A stretch of DNA of 64,000 nucleotides from Antedon mediterranea (GCF_964355755.1 NC_092673.1:26667001-26731000); one strand, 5' to 3'; shown: positions 24,527 through 37,098, numbered from the stretch's first letter. Notes: a model not told the origin generated them from the sequence alone. Numbers and translations are program-made.

Positions 24527-25171
24527 TTAAATATAGGTTTGTTTGTAATATACTTGGTAACCCAATTTAATGTGTTATCAAACATAGATCGGTAAAATCA
24601 TTAGAGAAGATGGTGGTTTAGTGAAGCGTGTGGGTTTTCATTGTATCCGTACGCAGTACGCACCGAATCAATATATATTCCTTCATATCCCAGTTGGGTT
24701 AAAAGGTCACTGCTACGATCTTTAATAGGTTTATGCATTTAATTAATGTTCTACTTCAGCCTCTTACTTATTAAGTAGGTTTATGTTATGAACAATTTAT
24801 TATAATGATAAAATTAATAAAGCTCTTTTCTAAATAATTACGATTTCTACGCGGTACTTGAAAACGATAAGATGTTACCTAAACGACGACAAGACGATGT
24901 CTATACACAACATTTAATCAAAATACATAGCGCACTAGGAATCAATGATTCTGGCAGTTTACAATTCTTTCATTTATAATGTAGCCTAGTAAATAGAAAT
25001 ATTAAAAACAATTAAAGCGCACCAATAACTATCTGTGATATAAACATTCTTTTCATTAATACTTCATGTACTGTAAGTTTCTTCTTTTAAACAGTGGTTA
25101 AACCATACTTCCAAAACGTGCCAATAAAATAGTTTTTCTGGCTGTTTTACTTTATCGTTTCGATTTAGCTT

Positions 25172-25585
25172 TTTGCTTATCTCCATTGAGATCCAGCCAT
25201 TTTATTTTTTTCAGTGCTTATTCTATTTGTATCAATCCATTGAGATCCAGCCACTGATACCCACAGCATTGTCATTTTTTCAGTGCTTATTTTATTTGTA
25301 TCTCCATTGAGATCCAGCCACTGATACCCACAGTATTGACATTTTGTATCTCCATTGAGATCCAGCCACTGATACCCACAGCATTGACATTTTGTATCTC
25401 AATTGAGATCCAGCCACTGATACCCACAGCATTGACATTTTGTGTCTCCATTGAGATCCAGCCACTGATACCCACAGCATTGACATTTTGTATCTCAATT
25501 GAGATCCAGCCACTGATACCCACAGTATTGACATTTTGTATCTCAATTGAGATCCAGCCACTGATACCCACAGCATTGACATTTT
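25172..25585. repeat. 48-bp minisatellite with the same core as 3.55-3.89k
   Basis: Leading units carry the longer spacer (CAGTGCTTATTTTA). Later units (from about 25335) are reduced to 48 bp: TGTATCTCCATTGAGATCCA then GCCACTGATACCCACAGCAT. Open in several frames without meaning. Confidence 0.9.
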
Positions 25586-26039
25586 TTCATTTGGATTTAT
25601 ATGGTCAAATAAACAATACAACAAACAATTATTGATAAATATTTCATTATAGTCTTCTAAAAACACTGTGTACAATCTTTAAATCATCTTTCTTATTTTC
25701 TCAAACTCGTCTTCTCCACTTTTAACAGAATGTATATCTAATTGAATATATTTGTCTTACTTCCGTTCTGCTATTACACAACTCTGTGTATAGTAGACCA
25801 CTATGATTTGCTCATAATATAATTAGACACTTAGCTCAAATTGAACTTACTCGTAATGGGGTCAAGTATTAGGAATCTATCATGTACAGTACAAGAATAC
25901 ATTAGAAAAGTATAACAGCTTAAAAGCATATTGAAGATACAAACAACAAGCGATCTATAGGAACATACCTGCAGCAGAAAGAGAGCCACTTATTTCAACT
26001 GATCTATAATAATAACAATGTGTGCATATTCAGGCTAAT

Positions 26040-26180
26040 GGTTATACAGTCAACTCTTCCAATAACAGGCTCTCTGAAAATGAGAAACTCTTCCAATACC
26101 AGACTTTTTTTAGGGACCAAAAGCCTGAAAACCAGACATGGACAGCCCAAATGTGTATTGGGATAATCCAGTAGGGTACA
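26040..26180. mobile_element. Possible DNA-transposon end, degenerate
   Basis: ACAGTCAACTCTTCCAATAA and AGAAACTCTTCCAATACCAG are a doubled motif followed by GGACAGCCCAAATGTGTATT. It looks like a mariner/pogo-type terminus, but no partner end was found. Confidence 0.3.
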
Positions 26181-26870
26181 GGATTTTCTTTTTGCAATAA
26201 AAGAACATACATATAGCAGAAACAAAGCCATTTCATAATACCACATTCAGTGATCAAGCATTGTGTAGGTGAGGCCCATTTCATGCTGAAGCCACAAACA
26301 ATACTGGCAGCCTGGATTGTGTATTTTTCCTGATGTATTTTTTTCCAAATTTACCTCTGGTACTATCACAAACCATGATATTTTTCCATAAAGATGAAAG
26401 ATATCCTGGAAGTTAGAGGACGCAGGAGACCTCAGTCTTATAATAATAATATACTTTCAGGACTTAAGACGTTACACTTTTCAACTACATGCTTCTTCCC
26501 TAAAGGGTCATGCCATGTCAGTGCTGCCAATTCTAGCGTTATAGTGGGATGTGTGAGCTATAACAGATTAAATTTTAACTATTTCATATTAAATGTAAAA
26601 ACATAGCTATGTTACTAATGTAGATACTGTATTTGGAGAATGAAGGACACCTTTGTTGTATCACAAAAATACAAATCAGATATATACCAACTGATCTATT
26701 ATATAAAACCTACATGTACATATTCAGGGTAGAGAGTTACAGTACAATCAGTACAATATCTACATTTGGTAACATAATAGCTATCTTACATTATTTGTTT
26801 GCAATAATCAGACAGCAGAACGTGAAATTCCAACAAGTAACTTTGTAAACTCAGTAGGATGTGCATAAAT

Positions 26871-27012
26871 AAAAGCTCTGTCTACACTTTAAACTTTATG
26901 TGTCAAAATAATGTGATGTCATATCACTTCTATAATTGGGCACATCACTACCATATATGGGCACATCCCACTTTTTTTGTAAAATTAGTTTGATAGTGTA
27001 GACAGAGTTTTA
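26871..27012. mobile_element. Family-A MITE copy 6
   Basis: Both inverted ends are recognisable, with the interior GGGCACATCACTACCATATA. Confidence 0.78.
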
Positions 27013-27474
27013 TTCTCCATTCATAAAATGAAAAGAAATGTGAATTCTTTAAAACATATTTCACACTTAAATAACAGATTTATTAATATTGACTTGGTTT
27101 TGTATTGCTTCTCTGACATTTTAGAAAACAGTATCAAACAGCATCTGTCATCAGTTATATTTCTATGCAGGTTAGGTTTAATGATGCCAATGATAGGAAA
27201 TTTCATAGTTATAGCATACTAAAATTAGACGCATTCACGTCAAGTGCAACCCAATCCTTATTATTAGCAAAAAGCAGTTGTATTTTAAGCCTTTACAGAA
27301 GGTTCTCAGCTTGTTGAAATACAATTGAGGTAATAATGGCCATATTAAATGAGAAATTTTCCATAAAAAGATGTGATCGATTTCAGTCAAAGTTCATTGA
27401 CCTCAAACACGTCGCAAAAATATGTTCACAGTTTTGTACGGAATTGAATACAAACATCTTTGATGAATAATAGA

Positions 27475-29015
27475 TGGATTAAGAAAAAGGACTCAAGGGA
27501 AGAAAACTAAAAGAAGAAAGTGTTTTTACACATATTATAGTTAATGGTACATCTTTCATGAACAAAATAGGGATTAAGAAAAGAGGTGGATTAAAAAAAG
27601 ATGGATTAAGGACTCAAGGGAGGGAAACTGAAAGAAAAAATATTTTTACATTGTGGTAAATCTTTGATGAACAAAATATGGATTAAGAAAAAAGGTGGAT
27701 TAACCCTTTGTGCGTAATGTATATTTAAGAAAAACATATGGTATTTTAATAAATTGCAAAAAATACTAATTGAGATAATTGTGTAATTATTTTTGTGGTG
27801 TGTGATGGGCAAAGGGTTAGTCTACAGTTAGGTATAAAAAAAAATGTAATTTCCATATTGATGACGTCATTACAGGTATTTTGGATTTCGTGTTTTTTAT
27901 CGAATCAATAATAAAAACTATATTTTCTATAAGAAATTCTTATGGAATACGTTTTTCCAACTGGATATTGATAAAGATACGTATAACAAATAAAAATATT
28001 TAAAAAAATTGAATTATTTTTATTGTTTTATAAAAATTATGCACAAATCAAAGTTTTGGGGCAAAATCGTGAAAATAATGACATTTTCCAAAAATTCACT
28101 ATAGTACAAAACTAACTATTGTTTCAGAATTTTTTTTTTTTTTGCGTGTTGTGATAAACACAATGTTGCCCTATTGGGGCTGGTAAATTTTGGTTACTTT
28201 CAAAATGGCCGCTATTACGCTACTCAAAACAACTTTCCAAGATAGAATACTATTATATAAACTATACTATATATAATATAACTATAGAGGGCGCATGATT
28301 TTAAAGACAATAATACAGCTATAGAGGGCCGTTTTTTTTGCTGGAAAAATTTTTTAATGACATGCAAAAATATTCAAGTTCATCGAACAAATATAGAGGG
28401 TGCTATATATTATAGGCAAATACGATTAAATCATTGTTTTGCCCATACCCGGTATTATCGGGTATACGCACTTCAACGACGTTTGTTTATACCCGGTAGT
28501 ACCGGGTATACGCAGTGAAAGGGTTAAGAGAACAGATGGATTAAGGACTCGGGGGAAGGGAAACTGAAGAAGAAAGTGTTTTTATATTGTGGTAAATCTT
28601 TGAAGAACAAAATATGGACTAAGAAAAAAGGTGGATTAAGAGAACAGATGGATTAAGGACTCGGGGAAGGGAAACTGAAGAAGAAAGTATTTTTCTGGTA
28701 AATCTTTGAAGAACAAAATATGGACTAAGAAAAAAGGTGGATTAAGAGAAGAGATGGATTAAGGACTCGGGGGAGGAAAACTGAAAGAAAAAAGTATTTT
28801 TACATTGTGGTACATCTTTGAAGAACAAAATATGAATTAAGAAAAAAGGTGGATTAAGAGAAGAGATGGATTAAGAGAAGAGATGGATTAAGGAACTACG
28901 GTTAGGAAAACTGAAAGAAGAAAGTATTTTTACATTCTGGTAAATCTTTGGAGAACAAAATATAGATTTAAAAGAAAAAAGGTGGATTAAGAAAAAAGAT
29001 GGATTAAGGAAAAAT
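27475..29015. repeat. Satellite of about 112-bp units, split by the piggyBac-like element
   Basis: Units contain GGATTAAGGACTC, GAAACTGAAAGAAGAAAGT, GTGGTAAATCTTTGA and GAACAAAATATGGATTAAG. About two units lie left of the insertion and four right. Unit lengths vary a little. Confidence 0.85.
27704..28523. mobile_element. piggyBac-like non-autonomous element (820 bp) at TTAA
   Basis: It is flanked by TTAA on both sides (27700-27703 and 28524-28527). The ends are inverted: CCCTTTGTGCGTA on the left and TACGCAGTGAAAGGG on the right. The right end carries two CCGGTA..TACCGGGTATACGCA-type palindromes. It interrupts a satellite unit whose intact neighbours read GGTGGATTAAGAGAA, giving the empty site. 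No transposase ORF. An inner GGGCAAAGGGTTA at about 27808 may mark a nested or composite end. Confidence 0.75.
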
Positions 29016-29019
29016 ACAA

Positions 29020-32000
29020 TATCTAATTAATAATTGGAAAAAAAATATTTAATTAATATTATTATTGCTATCATTGAAGTCAGTGTGAAGCATTGTATAG
29101 AGAACCATCATCACTGTGAGCAGACACATAATATTGTAATTAACACAAGCTGTAGCATAAGTAGAATCCTTGAATACCACACAGTCTGTTTACTACATAA
29201 AAGTGTATTATTGTACAGCATTATCACTTCCATAATAATTAGCTGAAAAAAGAAATAGGTATAGAATAGAGGAATTCTCAAAGGTTTAAAATGTGCCTAG
29301 GTATGATTATTACGGTAAGAGTATTGTGTTAGTGTTAAGTTTGGAAATCACAAGAACTTTACTAAAGTGAACAAAAATACATCAGAATAAACTATAAAGG
29401 TAATGGAAAAAGAAGAAATATTATATATTACAAAATGCTCTAGAAAATGAGAAGAATTTACCAAGCTCGCTTAAAGTTTTATGATGGTAACATTTTCAAA
29501 CAATTCCCACTTGGGATTTTTGTCTAGTTTAGTTTCCTGAGAGCAGCCGTAAAATGCTTGAGTTGTCACCTGTTCACGCTCTACATCAGTGACTGAGTTA
29601 AGTTCAGGCAGAGCACACTGTCCACACTGGAGTTTGGTAAAACTAACTAACTAAGAACTAACCACTCAGGAAAACTGGCGTTACCAAAGTTATTCATATA
29701 AGTTCAAAATATAATCTAACGCAACTGGGACTTTACATTGTTTATCAAAAAAATATTTATAAGAATGGTAAAACTAATCACTAAGTTGATTATTTTGTTA
29801 CCGAACAGTTCCGTACCATTGCTGCTAAAAAAAATGTTGATTGTCATGGAAGAATGAAAATAAATTGTTGGATGATCCTTATGGAAGAATAAAAAATTAA
29901 TTGGAAGCCCGTACTCAGGATTTTTACAGGAGGGTTCTTTTGTGCAACCGTATTATAAAATAAATTTAGGCTACTCTATAGGTGAAAGTACAGTAATTTG
30001 TCTATTGGCTAGGTATAGGACTGAACCCCCTGGCTACAGGCTTGCATCGTTTATTATCAAGTTTAGGAGAATTTACAAAAGCAATATCTTCCAGTACTTA
30101 TTCTCGGAATATCTTAAAGTTATCATATTAATACTTTATTACGTTTAGATTGCTCAGTCAATTTGGAGAGTCATATTGTACCTTCACAATTCATTTGTAA
30201 ATCACTTTCAATAATTTTTCTATTTCATTTTCATATACAATCTATCCGTCATAAAGATAAATAGGTTTATATGAACTATGTCAATTTCAAATCTAAACGA
30301 TGCAATGACTATTTTTACTGCCTACTTCATTAGAATTCTAATACAATATGAAACGCAGCCTATATTCACTATAATGGGGTGGGTGCTTTTAAACAGATCT
30401 AAATTAATTTAAAAGATGCATAAAAACATGAGATAGGCCAGGTGCATGTCAACAATTTTCACTGATTATACTTTTCAATAATTATTAATCTCTTTTTTTC
30501 CCTATGTTTAATAATTTTCAAATTAAGCAGTCATTTGGAACATTTTGGGCATTTTTTTGTGTTTAAACACAATTGTTTTTCAAGAGCACTTTCTTATCAG
30601 GATGGGAGGGGGGGGGGGGAGGAAATAGTTCAATTTATCTAGTAAAATCTCTATTCTTTGAGCACAGTGAATAGAGAGGCATTTTAAACAAATTATGAAA
30701 AATCAACAGCATGCAAAAAGATTCTATCGGATCATTCTATAGATATTTTTAATTTTATCATTTTTTTAATTCAAAATATACATTTTTATTTCCATGATTA
30801 TATTAACAATTAGTCACCACCTACCCCAAACATTTTTTGCTCCATTTTCTGGGGAATCACCGACATTAGGTTGAACTACTTAAGCTACTGAAAAAGGTGT
30901 GGCAGAATTTTATAGCAAGAGTTTTTGCCAAATTCTGTATTTAACCATTTTACGATTTCTGTTACATATTTTTATTCATATTTAACCGAATATTAAATCT
31001 AAAATGCAAGCAGATAGTGTAAACAATAAATATTTCACAATATCTGCCCAAGTGGTCTTCTAAATATTCAATATATCAAAATAACAAAAGAAAAAAAAAA
31101 AAAATTGATTTGTATATATAGGTCTTCGTTTGACCTCAAAACATGTGAAAGTACACATATTGTATTTCTCTTTGTTGCAATCAAAATTCCAACATTAAAT
31201 AAGCGATTTTAATAATACATGGTTTACTCATAAATGATCAGTTTGTAGATGACATTATTCTCTTTATGGTGAAACATCAAAAGAAAATAAACTTTAGCTC
31301 ATTTATTCAACTCATGATGGAGTATTATACTAAAGTTTGTCAATACTAAAGTTAATAAAATGTCTTATAAATATAGGTCTATGTTTGACCGCAAAAACGC
31401 TGAAAAACCACTAAAAAAATCATTCTGTGTTTTAAAACAACTATTTTCTATCACAGTTTCAAATTACTAAATTTAAAATTGGTAATTAGCACATTTATAA
31501 TGTATTTTTTTACATCTTTTTTTTTGTAAATTTAAATAAGAAAGTAACTATGCTACGTTGGAATCTATGAATAGCAATTACTCTATTCACACAAACAAAA
31601 ACACTTTCAAAACATAACTAAATATACCATACTGCATTGTAAAACATTGTTTTCTTGGTATGAACATGTGAAAGTGCTTCTGTGTAAAGCCCTGTCTTCA
31701 CTATCAAATTAGTTTGACAAAAAAGTGTGATGTGCCCAAATATATAGTGATATTCCCAAATATAGTGATATGACATCATGTCCATATATGAGCACATCAC
31801 ATTTTTTTGTTAAATAAAGTTTAATAGTGTAAACAAGGCTTTAGAGTGATGTAAAATCTCAGAACACCAGCACAAAACAGTACTGTACCTTTCGCATACG
31901 CACTATTATCTATCCAAACAAGTTTTTACACAGAGATTACGTTACGTTACACCATGACAAACCTGCGTGTAAACACCACTGTAACTAGGTAAATTTATCC

Positions 32001-33750
32001 CAGGAGAGATTTTTTTACATGTGTTGTATAGTAATTTGAATCAGGTAAATAGGTCACTAGCTTTTAAATCAAAATATGGAACATTAAATCAATTGTCACA
32101 TAATTTTAATCTGCATACCAGATTTTATTTATTTTAAATTTATATTTTTTTATCCTTGAATTGACAGGATATTTAAAATATTGTTAACGTGTGTTTACTT
32201 GTAGTTTATTTTGCTTCCGTTAGAGGACCACATTGAAAATAAGTTGCACATCAAGACTCATAGTTTATCCTGCATTTCTTTGTCTCTTATTCAGCTTATT
32301 ATACTTTATAGAATTTAATGCGTTTTTTTGCTATTTTTGATTCGTTATTTTAATTATATATACAGTTTTTCAAAATTACATTTAATTGCTTTTGTATTGT
32401 ATGTTATTTTCTTCTTAATGAGATGCAAATAAATACAATCAACATTTCGCAAGAGATCTCCACACGAAGAAAAGAACTTTCTCCACTATTGTAGTTGGAA
32501 TCCATAAAAAAAACTTGAGATATGACTTAAGTGATGTACAATTTCTTAATCTATGGACTTTGACACTTAAGAAGGAAACGTATAATAATTGCCTTTAATG
32601 GACACTGATCATTAACGCAAAAGGTAATGATATGATGGCCGTGAACCTGGCAAATTATTATTTGTACAAATATTTATACTTCCTGAGATTCACAAAGATT
32701 CTTTCCTTTTTTTATAACAGAAATGTTATTCAGAATTACGTCTAATGATACTAATATTATTTTAAACATTTTGGCTTAATGTTATTAGAAAACAAATAAT
32801 CCATTTAATATAAATAAGCCCAGTGGGCTTATGTTTGTGTTCAACAAAGATCAACTTAATGCCCATAGTAACTATTATAAATGGTCTTCAAATTAGTTAG
32901 ATCAAGATATAAGCCTAGGCCTTCTGAATCGCTGGCTCTGGTGATACAGCATAGGCCTAGCCTTCTTAGCAAGGGGCCTCGTATTCAATTGCCGCTTTTA
33001 ACATAGCAATTTTAACCCAATCAAAATGTTATTTCATTAAACAATTAAATTGAAAGTTCAAATGTTATTTAGAGTTTTGAAAATTCCACGTTTAAGTGTA
33101 ATTTGAACTGTATACAGTATTTAAGGTTATAAATATTTATTTTTAGTCGTTCCCCGTAAACGGGAAAATGGAAAAAGTTAAGACAACGGAATTTCACGCT
33201 AAGCTCCGCCCACTTTGGCAAATATAGATTTACAATAAAATTGTAAAAAGGAACAACAATTTAAACAATCATTTTCATTGTGTAATAAGTATAAGTGCTG
33301 ATTAAAAATAAAAATGAAAAATGTTTTATTACATTTTTGAGAATTGAAACGAGTAATTTCTTTTTTTTTCTATTTTAATGTTGAAATTTTCATTATTATT
33401 CTTGAAAACCAGACCCCTGTGGGGACCGAGGTTTCTATTGGTGTGAAGTTTAATTAGTTTCATGCGTTCTCTGTATTAATAGTGAGCTGGTTTAAGTTTA
33501 TATTCTATTACATTTCCCCCAAATCTATATCATTGCAAGATCGAGCATGGCATGACCAGGTGTAAAAAGGTCTAGATTTTTTGTCTGATGTATTTATTAA
33601 ATTTCTCTTAAGAAAAATAACCAAAATGTCTATTACTCACACAATTGTTAAATGTATTTCACCTGTCACGTGATGGGTCAATTAACAATACTCCTTAATT
33701 AAAAAGCAAACACACATACGTATATACAGATTACACACACCTGCTTGAGA
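29020..33750. other. Gene-free AT-rich stretch
   Basis: Apart from the MITE at 31685 and the poly-G run at 30608, no feature is supported. It could be intron of the GABA-B-like gene. Confidence 0.45.
31685..31843. mobile_element. Family-A MITE copy 7
   Basis: Diverged ends (AAAGCCCTGTCTTCACTATC; GTGTAAACAAGGCTTTA). The interior has a doubled CCAAATATAGTGATAT. Confidence 0.72.
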
Positions 33751-33754
33751 GCAG

Positions 33755-34079
33755 AGGAACCAAAAATAATAGAAATATATTTGTTTACTGGTAGGAACTA
33801 AAAATCATAAAAATATATTTCTTTACTGGTGGGAACCAAAAATCATATAAATATATGTTTACTGGTAGGAACCAAAAGTCATAAAAATATATATGTTTAC
33901 TGGTAGGAACCAAAAATTATAAAAATATATGTTTACTGGTAGGACCCAAAAATTATAAAATATATATTTGTTTACTGGTATAGGAACCAAAAATCATAAA
34001 AATATATTTGTTAACTGGTATGAACCATAAAAATATATTTGTTTACTGGTATGAACCAAAAAGCATAAAAATATATTTG
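33755..34079. repeat. Minisatellite of 35-42-bp units abutting an exon
   Basis: About nine units of TTTACTGGTAGGAACCAAAA then ATCATAAAAATATATTTG. The last unit ends 1 bp from the donor hexamer of the GABA-B-like exon (34086-34081). Confidence 0.88.
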
Positions 34080-34086
34080 CACCTAC

Positions 34087-34392
34087 CATACTGTCATTCC
34101 AGAACATTTTTAGATAGTATCCTGGTAAAATATCAGATCTATTATTGACATCGTCTAGCGCCATCAAGGCTGCTGGAAGGCATCCTTGTCCTCCGTCCCA
34201 CGTTCCGCCATTCATCGGGAATATCCCACCAATGTTAATCACAACTTCATCACCTTCTTGACCTCGGGGAGTGAAAGCAAAAAAACTGACGCAAATAACA
34301 ATGCAGAACGTGATAATGTATGACGACATCGTAGTCGTTATGTCTTCGATGAACTGTGGCAAATTTCTTCTGAATCACCAATAAGTCAATAC
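34087..34392 (-). CDS. GABA-B receptor subunit 1-like, first coding exon (partial gene)
   Basis: A class C GPCR for a neurotransmitter at the plasma membrane. Acceptor attatag at 34393; ATG at 34329-34327, the first ATG after an in-frame TGA; donor gtaggt after 34087, phase 0. It encodes 81 residues: a hydrophobic signal peptide (SSYIITFCIVICVSFFAF), then EVVINIGGIFPMNGGTW, DGGQGCLPAALMALDDVN and DILPGYYLKMFWNDSM. This is the first lobe of the Venus-flytrap ligand domain and parallels GABBR1 FPMSGGWPGGQACQPA and DILPDYELKL. The GGQGC cysteine normally pairs with one just after DSK, which would be in the next exon. No further exon was found below 34 kb, so the gene continues through a long intron or leaves the window. 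It could be another member of the invertebrate GABA-B-like group. Confidence 0.85.
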
Positions 34393-35402
34393 CTATAATG
34401 ATAGATTTGATTATGATCAATTTTAGTAATTTAATTAAATAAATTCATATTTAATATGCGTCATTCATGATATCAATAAATTAATTAAATAATCCTGACT
34501 TAGGAATACATTTGTTTTATATTTATCTTTTAAAAGTAATATTGTTATATTTGATTTATTTATTTGTCAAAAACATATGTTCATACAGAATTAGAATAAA
34601 ATCTAATAAAAAAACAATAATTCTTCTTCAACTGAACTTCTAATGATCGATGGCTAGTTGACCGCCAGGAATGGCAGTTAACTGCAGGTATGCCAGTAGA
34701 TTTTACAATCATTGTGGAAATTTACTATGTCCAGCGATGTTTTAAAAAAAAATCTAAACAATTCTAGTTTGATTTGATGCTATAGTTCATATTCCATAGT
34801 TCAAAACGATAATTACAGTCAGATAATCAAAATGATCTAAATGTATGTTTTGTCACCAATTTTGTTGTTTTTGATTATAAAGTTGAGAAAATGATGTTAT
34901 ATCACCTTCTAAGTGACGTAAGACATTTTAGCAAGTCACGTTTTCTATGGACTTTTCAACTCAGTTTCCGGCCAGTACTGTATTTCTAAGCACAAGTCAA
35001 CTTTCGTAGCTTAATTGAACGGAATTGTGCACAAGTGTGGACAGCACATTTGTGTAAAAAATATGTATTTTCTGCATGGGAGAAACAGTCTTCTTTAAAG
35101 TACAGATCGATTTATAGTATTGTATTGTTACTTTCTATTTTTCATGTTCATGTTTAATAAATACTGAACAAAAACTACTTTCATCTTCCCTAAGGTTACT
35201 ACCAAATAACATACATTTGTCTGTTGTCCATACTGAAAGGGGTTGAGATGGACCACTATACATTTTAGTCAGTGTGGTTTGGTCTCTATACTGAAACATC
35301 TCATCAGCCTATACTTACACTGTACAATACTTGCTTGCTTGGAGTTAAAAAAAAAGCAGATGACTCTAAATGAGGACCCTGTTTATGTCTAGATATGGAT
35401 AT

Positions 35403-35426
35403 AATAATAATAAAAATAAATAATTC

Positions 35427-35457
<31 letters not shown>

Positions 35458-35525
35458 AATAATAATAATAATAATAAAGATTTCTAGAGCACACTTTGCC
35501 ACCAAAGGTGCTCAAGGCGCTTAGG
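35403..35525. repeat. (ATA)n run plus GGTGCTCAAGGCGCTTA repeat
   Basis: Long (AATAAT)n microsatellite then TTTCTAGAGCACACTTTGCC and GGTGCTCAAGGCGCTTA. Same layout as 1238-1350. Confidence 0.45.
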
Positions 35526-35668
35526 GTTAGGAGTGTTGGGGGGATGGAGGGATTTTAGATGGGTCATGTCTTTTCTTTAATAAACAATGTTTAAAATAAG
35601 TTTGATTCTATATAATAAAACATAACATCATATCTTAAGTTAATTTATACGTAATTTTATTTTCTATG

Positions 35669-35714
35669 GACCAGAGATTCCGAAATAAAAGATTGAATGA
35701 ATGAATGAATGAAA
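35669..35714 (+). mobile_element. LINE-type 3' tail, copy 2
   Basis: GGACCAGAGATTCCGAAATA then AAAGATTGAATGAATGAATG. Nearly identical to 10181-10222 with a longer TGAA tail. Confidence 0.55.
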
Positions 35715-36232
35715 AACTTTAGACTAGACACTTCAATAAAAAAAAATGAATGAATACTTTATGTCTGACTACTACAATACATCATTCTGAGGATGAGTAA
35801 ACATTATTTATTAAGTATGCCAAGTCACGAAACTTCTAATTCTAGGTCAAACAACAATTGAACAAGATTAATTTCAACGTTTGAAAACGTCTAATCGAAG
35901 GCGATACCAAACAAATTGCGATGCATTGTCACGAGTTTAGAATCATATTGTTGTTGCGAAAGAATGAAAAAATGAATCTTAATTAAGATCAATGTATAAT
36001 AATGGCTTCCATTACGTACGGAATGATACTGGAGAGATTTCAGCCGTTGGAAAAACGACAGTTAAGATTCTTGATAAACCAGTTTGAGATCCTTTTGGGA
36101 AATATAATAAACATTGTTTAGCAGTAAAGTTTGTCTGTCTTATGTTGAAACTTTGATTTTTACTGACATAGGCCTACTTATTGCAAAAATACTTTACTTT
36201 GTAAATGTTTGTGAAATGCATTATTTGCAACA

Positions 36233-36370
36233 AGATATGCCCAAATATGGTAGTGATATTCCCAAATATGGTAGTGATATTCCCAAATATGGTAGTGATG
36301 TCATCATGTCCATATGGACACACTACATTTTTTTCTCACATAAAGTTTGATAGTGTAGACAGAGCTTTAT
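36233..36370. mobile_element. Family-A MITE copy 8, left-truncated
   Basis: Three tandem copies of the 21-bp inner unit CCCAAATATGGTAGTGATAT precede an intact right end ending GTGTAGACAGAGCTTTA. Confidence 0.75.
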
Positions 36371-36529
36371 ACAGCTTACACCCACATAACACACCCCCCT
36401 ACTCCGCCAAATATCCAACTAGAACTAACATCTGAAATTTGTTATTTCAAACAAATATCATTATTGAGCCCTTTTAAGAAGTCACTACTCAAAACTCACA
36501 TTTTCTGATATTTATATATATATATATAT

Positions 36530-36590
36530 GCCATGAGCAATAACTGTTGGAATGGTGCTATATAAATCAAACGATTGATTGATTGATTTA
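36530..36590 (+). mobile_element. Possible LINE tail with (GATT)n
   Basis: GGAATGGTGCTATATAAATC then AAACGATTGATTGATTGATT. It ends directly before the MITE/SINE composite at 36592. Confidence 0.4.
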
Positions 36591-36605
36591 TTCACTACCA
36601 TATTT

Positions 36606-37017
36606 ATAGAGTAAGTGTGGCCGAGCAGTTAAGACAGTGGAACCGTAATCCATAGCCATAACATCGGCAAGGGTTCAAGGCTCACTCGCTCCATGGTTCT
36701 GGTGGTAGAACAAGTCTTCTCGGATAAGGACTATAAACTGTAGGTCCAGTGTACATCTGGCTCATGTGCACTTTAAAGAACCTAGTACATCTTTCGAGAC
36801 GAGTAGGGGGTTACCCCAGTGTACTAGTTCATACACACACACTGTCGTGGACAGACGTAATGGGGTCGTAGTTGGCTGCCGATGACACGATGTGACCCTT
36901 AGGGGAGAAGAGTGTTGTTGAAAAGGTGTAACATCTAGTCCCCAGCACCTTTGATTTGATCACTTGTTGCTGGAATTGCCGCTTTACATTTTTGTATATA
37001 TTATTATTATATTATTA
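36606..37017 (+). mobile_element. tRNA-derived SINE copy 1, with 14-bp flanking repeat
   Basis: The head GTGGCCGAGCAGTTAAGA resembles a tRNA A box and GGGTTCAAGGC a B box. The body has GTGCACTTTAAAGAACC and GGGGGTTACCCC, and the tail is (TTA)n. TCACTACCATATTT flanks it at 36592-36605 and 37018-37031. Too degenerate to be a working tRNA. Confidence 0.8.
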
Positions 37018-37098
37018 TCACTACCATATTTTGGCATATCACTACCATATTTGGGTACATCACACTTTTTTTCAAACTAGTGTGATAGTGTAGAGAGA
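37018..37098. mobile_element. Family-A MITE copy 9, right part
   Basis: CACTACCATATTT occurs twice, then a diverged right end (GTGATAGTGTAGAGAGACC). A SINE sits immediately to the left. Confidence 0.65.

Noticed and set aside
25287-25675. Overlapping ORFs on both strands with 16-residue repeats
   Set aside because: They follow the 48-bp minisatellite in several frames. Repeat artefact.
33755-34079. CRISPR-like array
   Set aside because: Units are contiguous with no unique spacers, and the genome is eukaryotic.
34330-34362. Upstream extension of the GABA-B-like frame (PQFIEDITTT)
   Set aside because: It has no ATG; an in-frame stop precedes it and the first ATG is at 34329.
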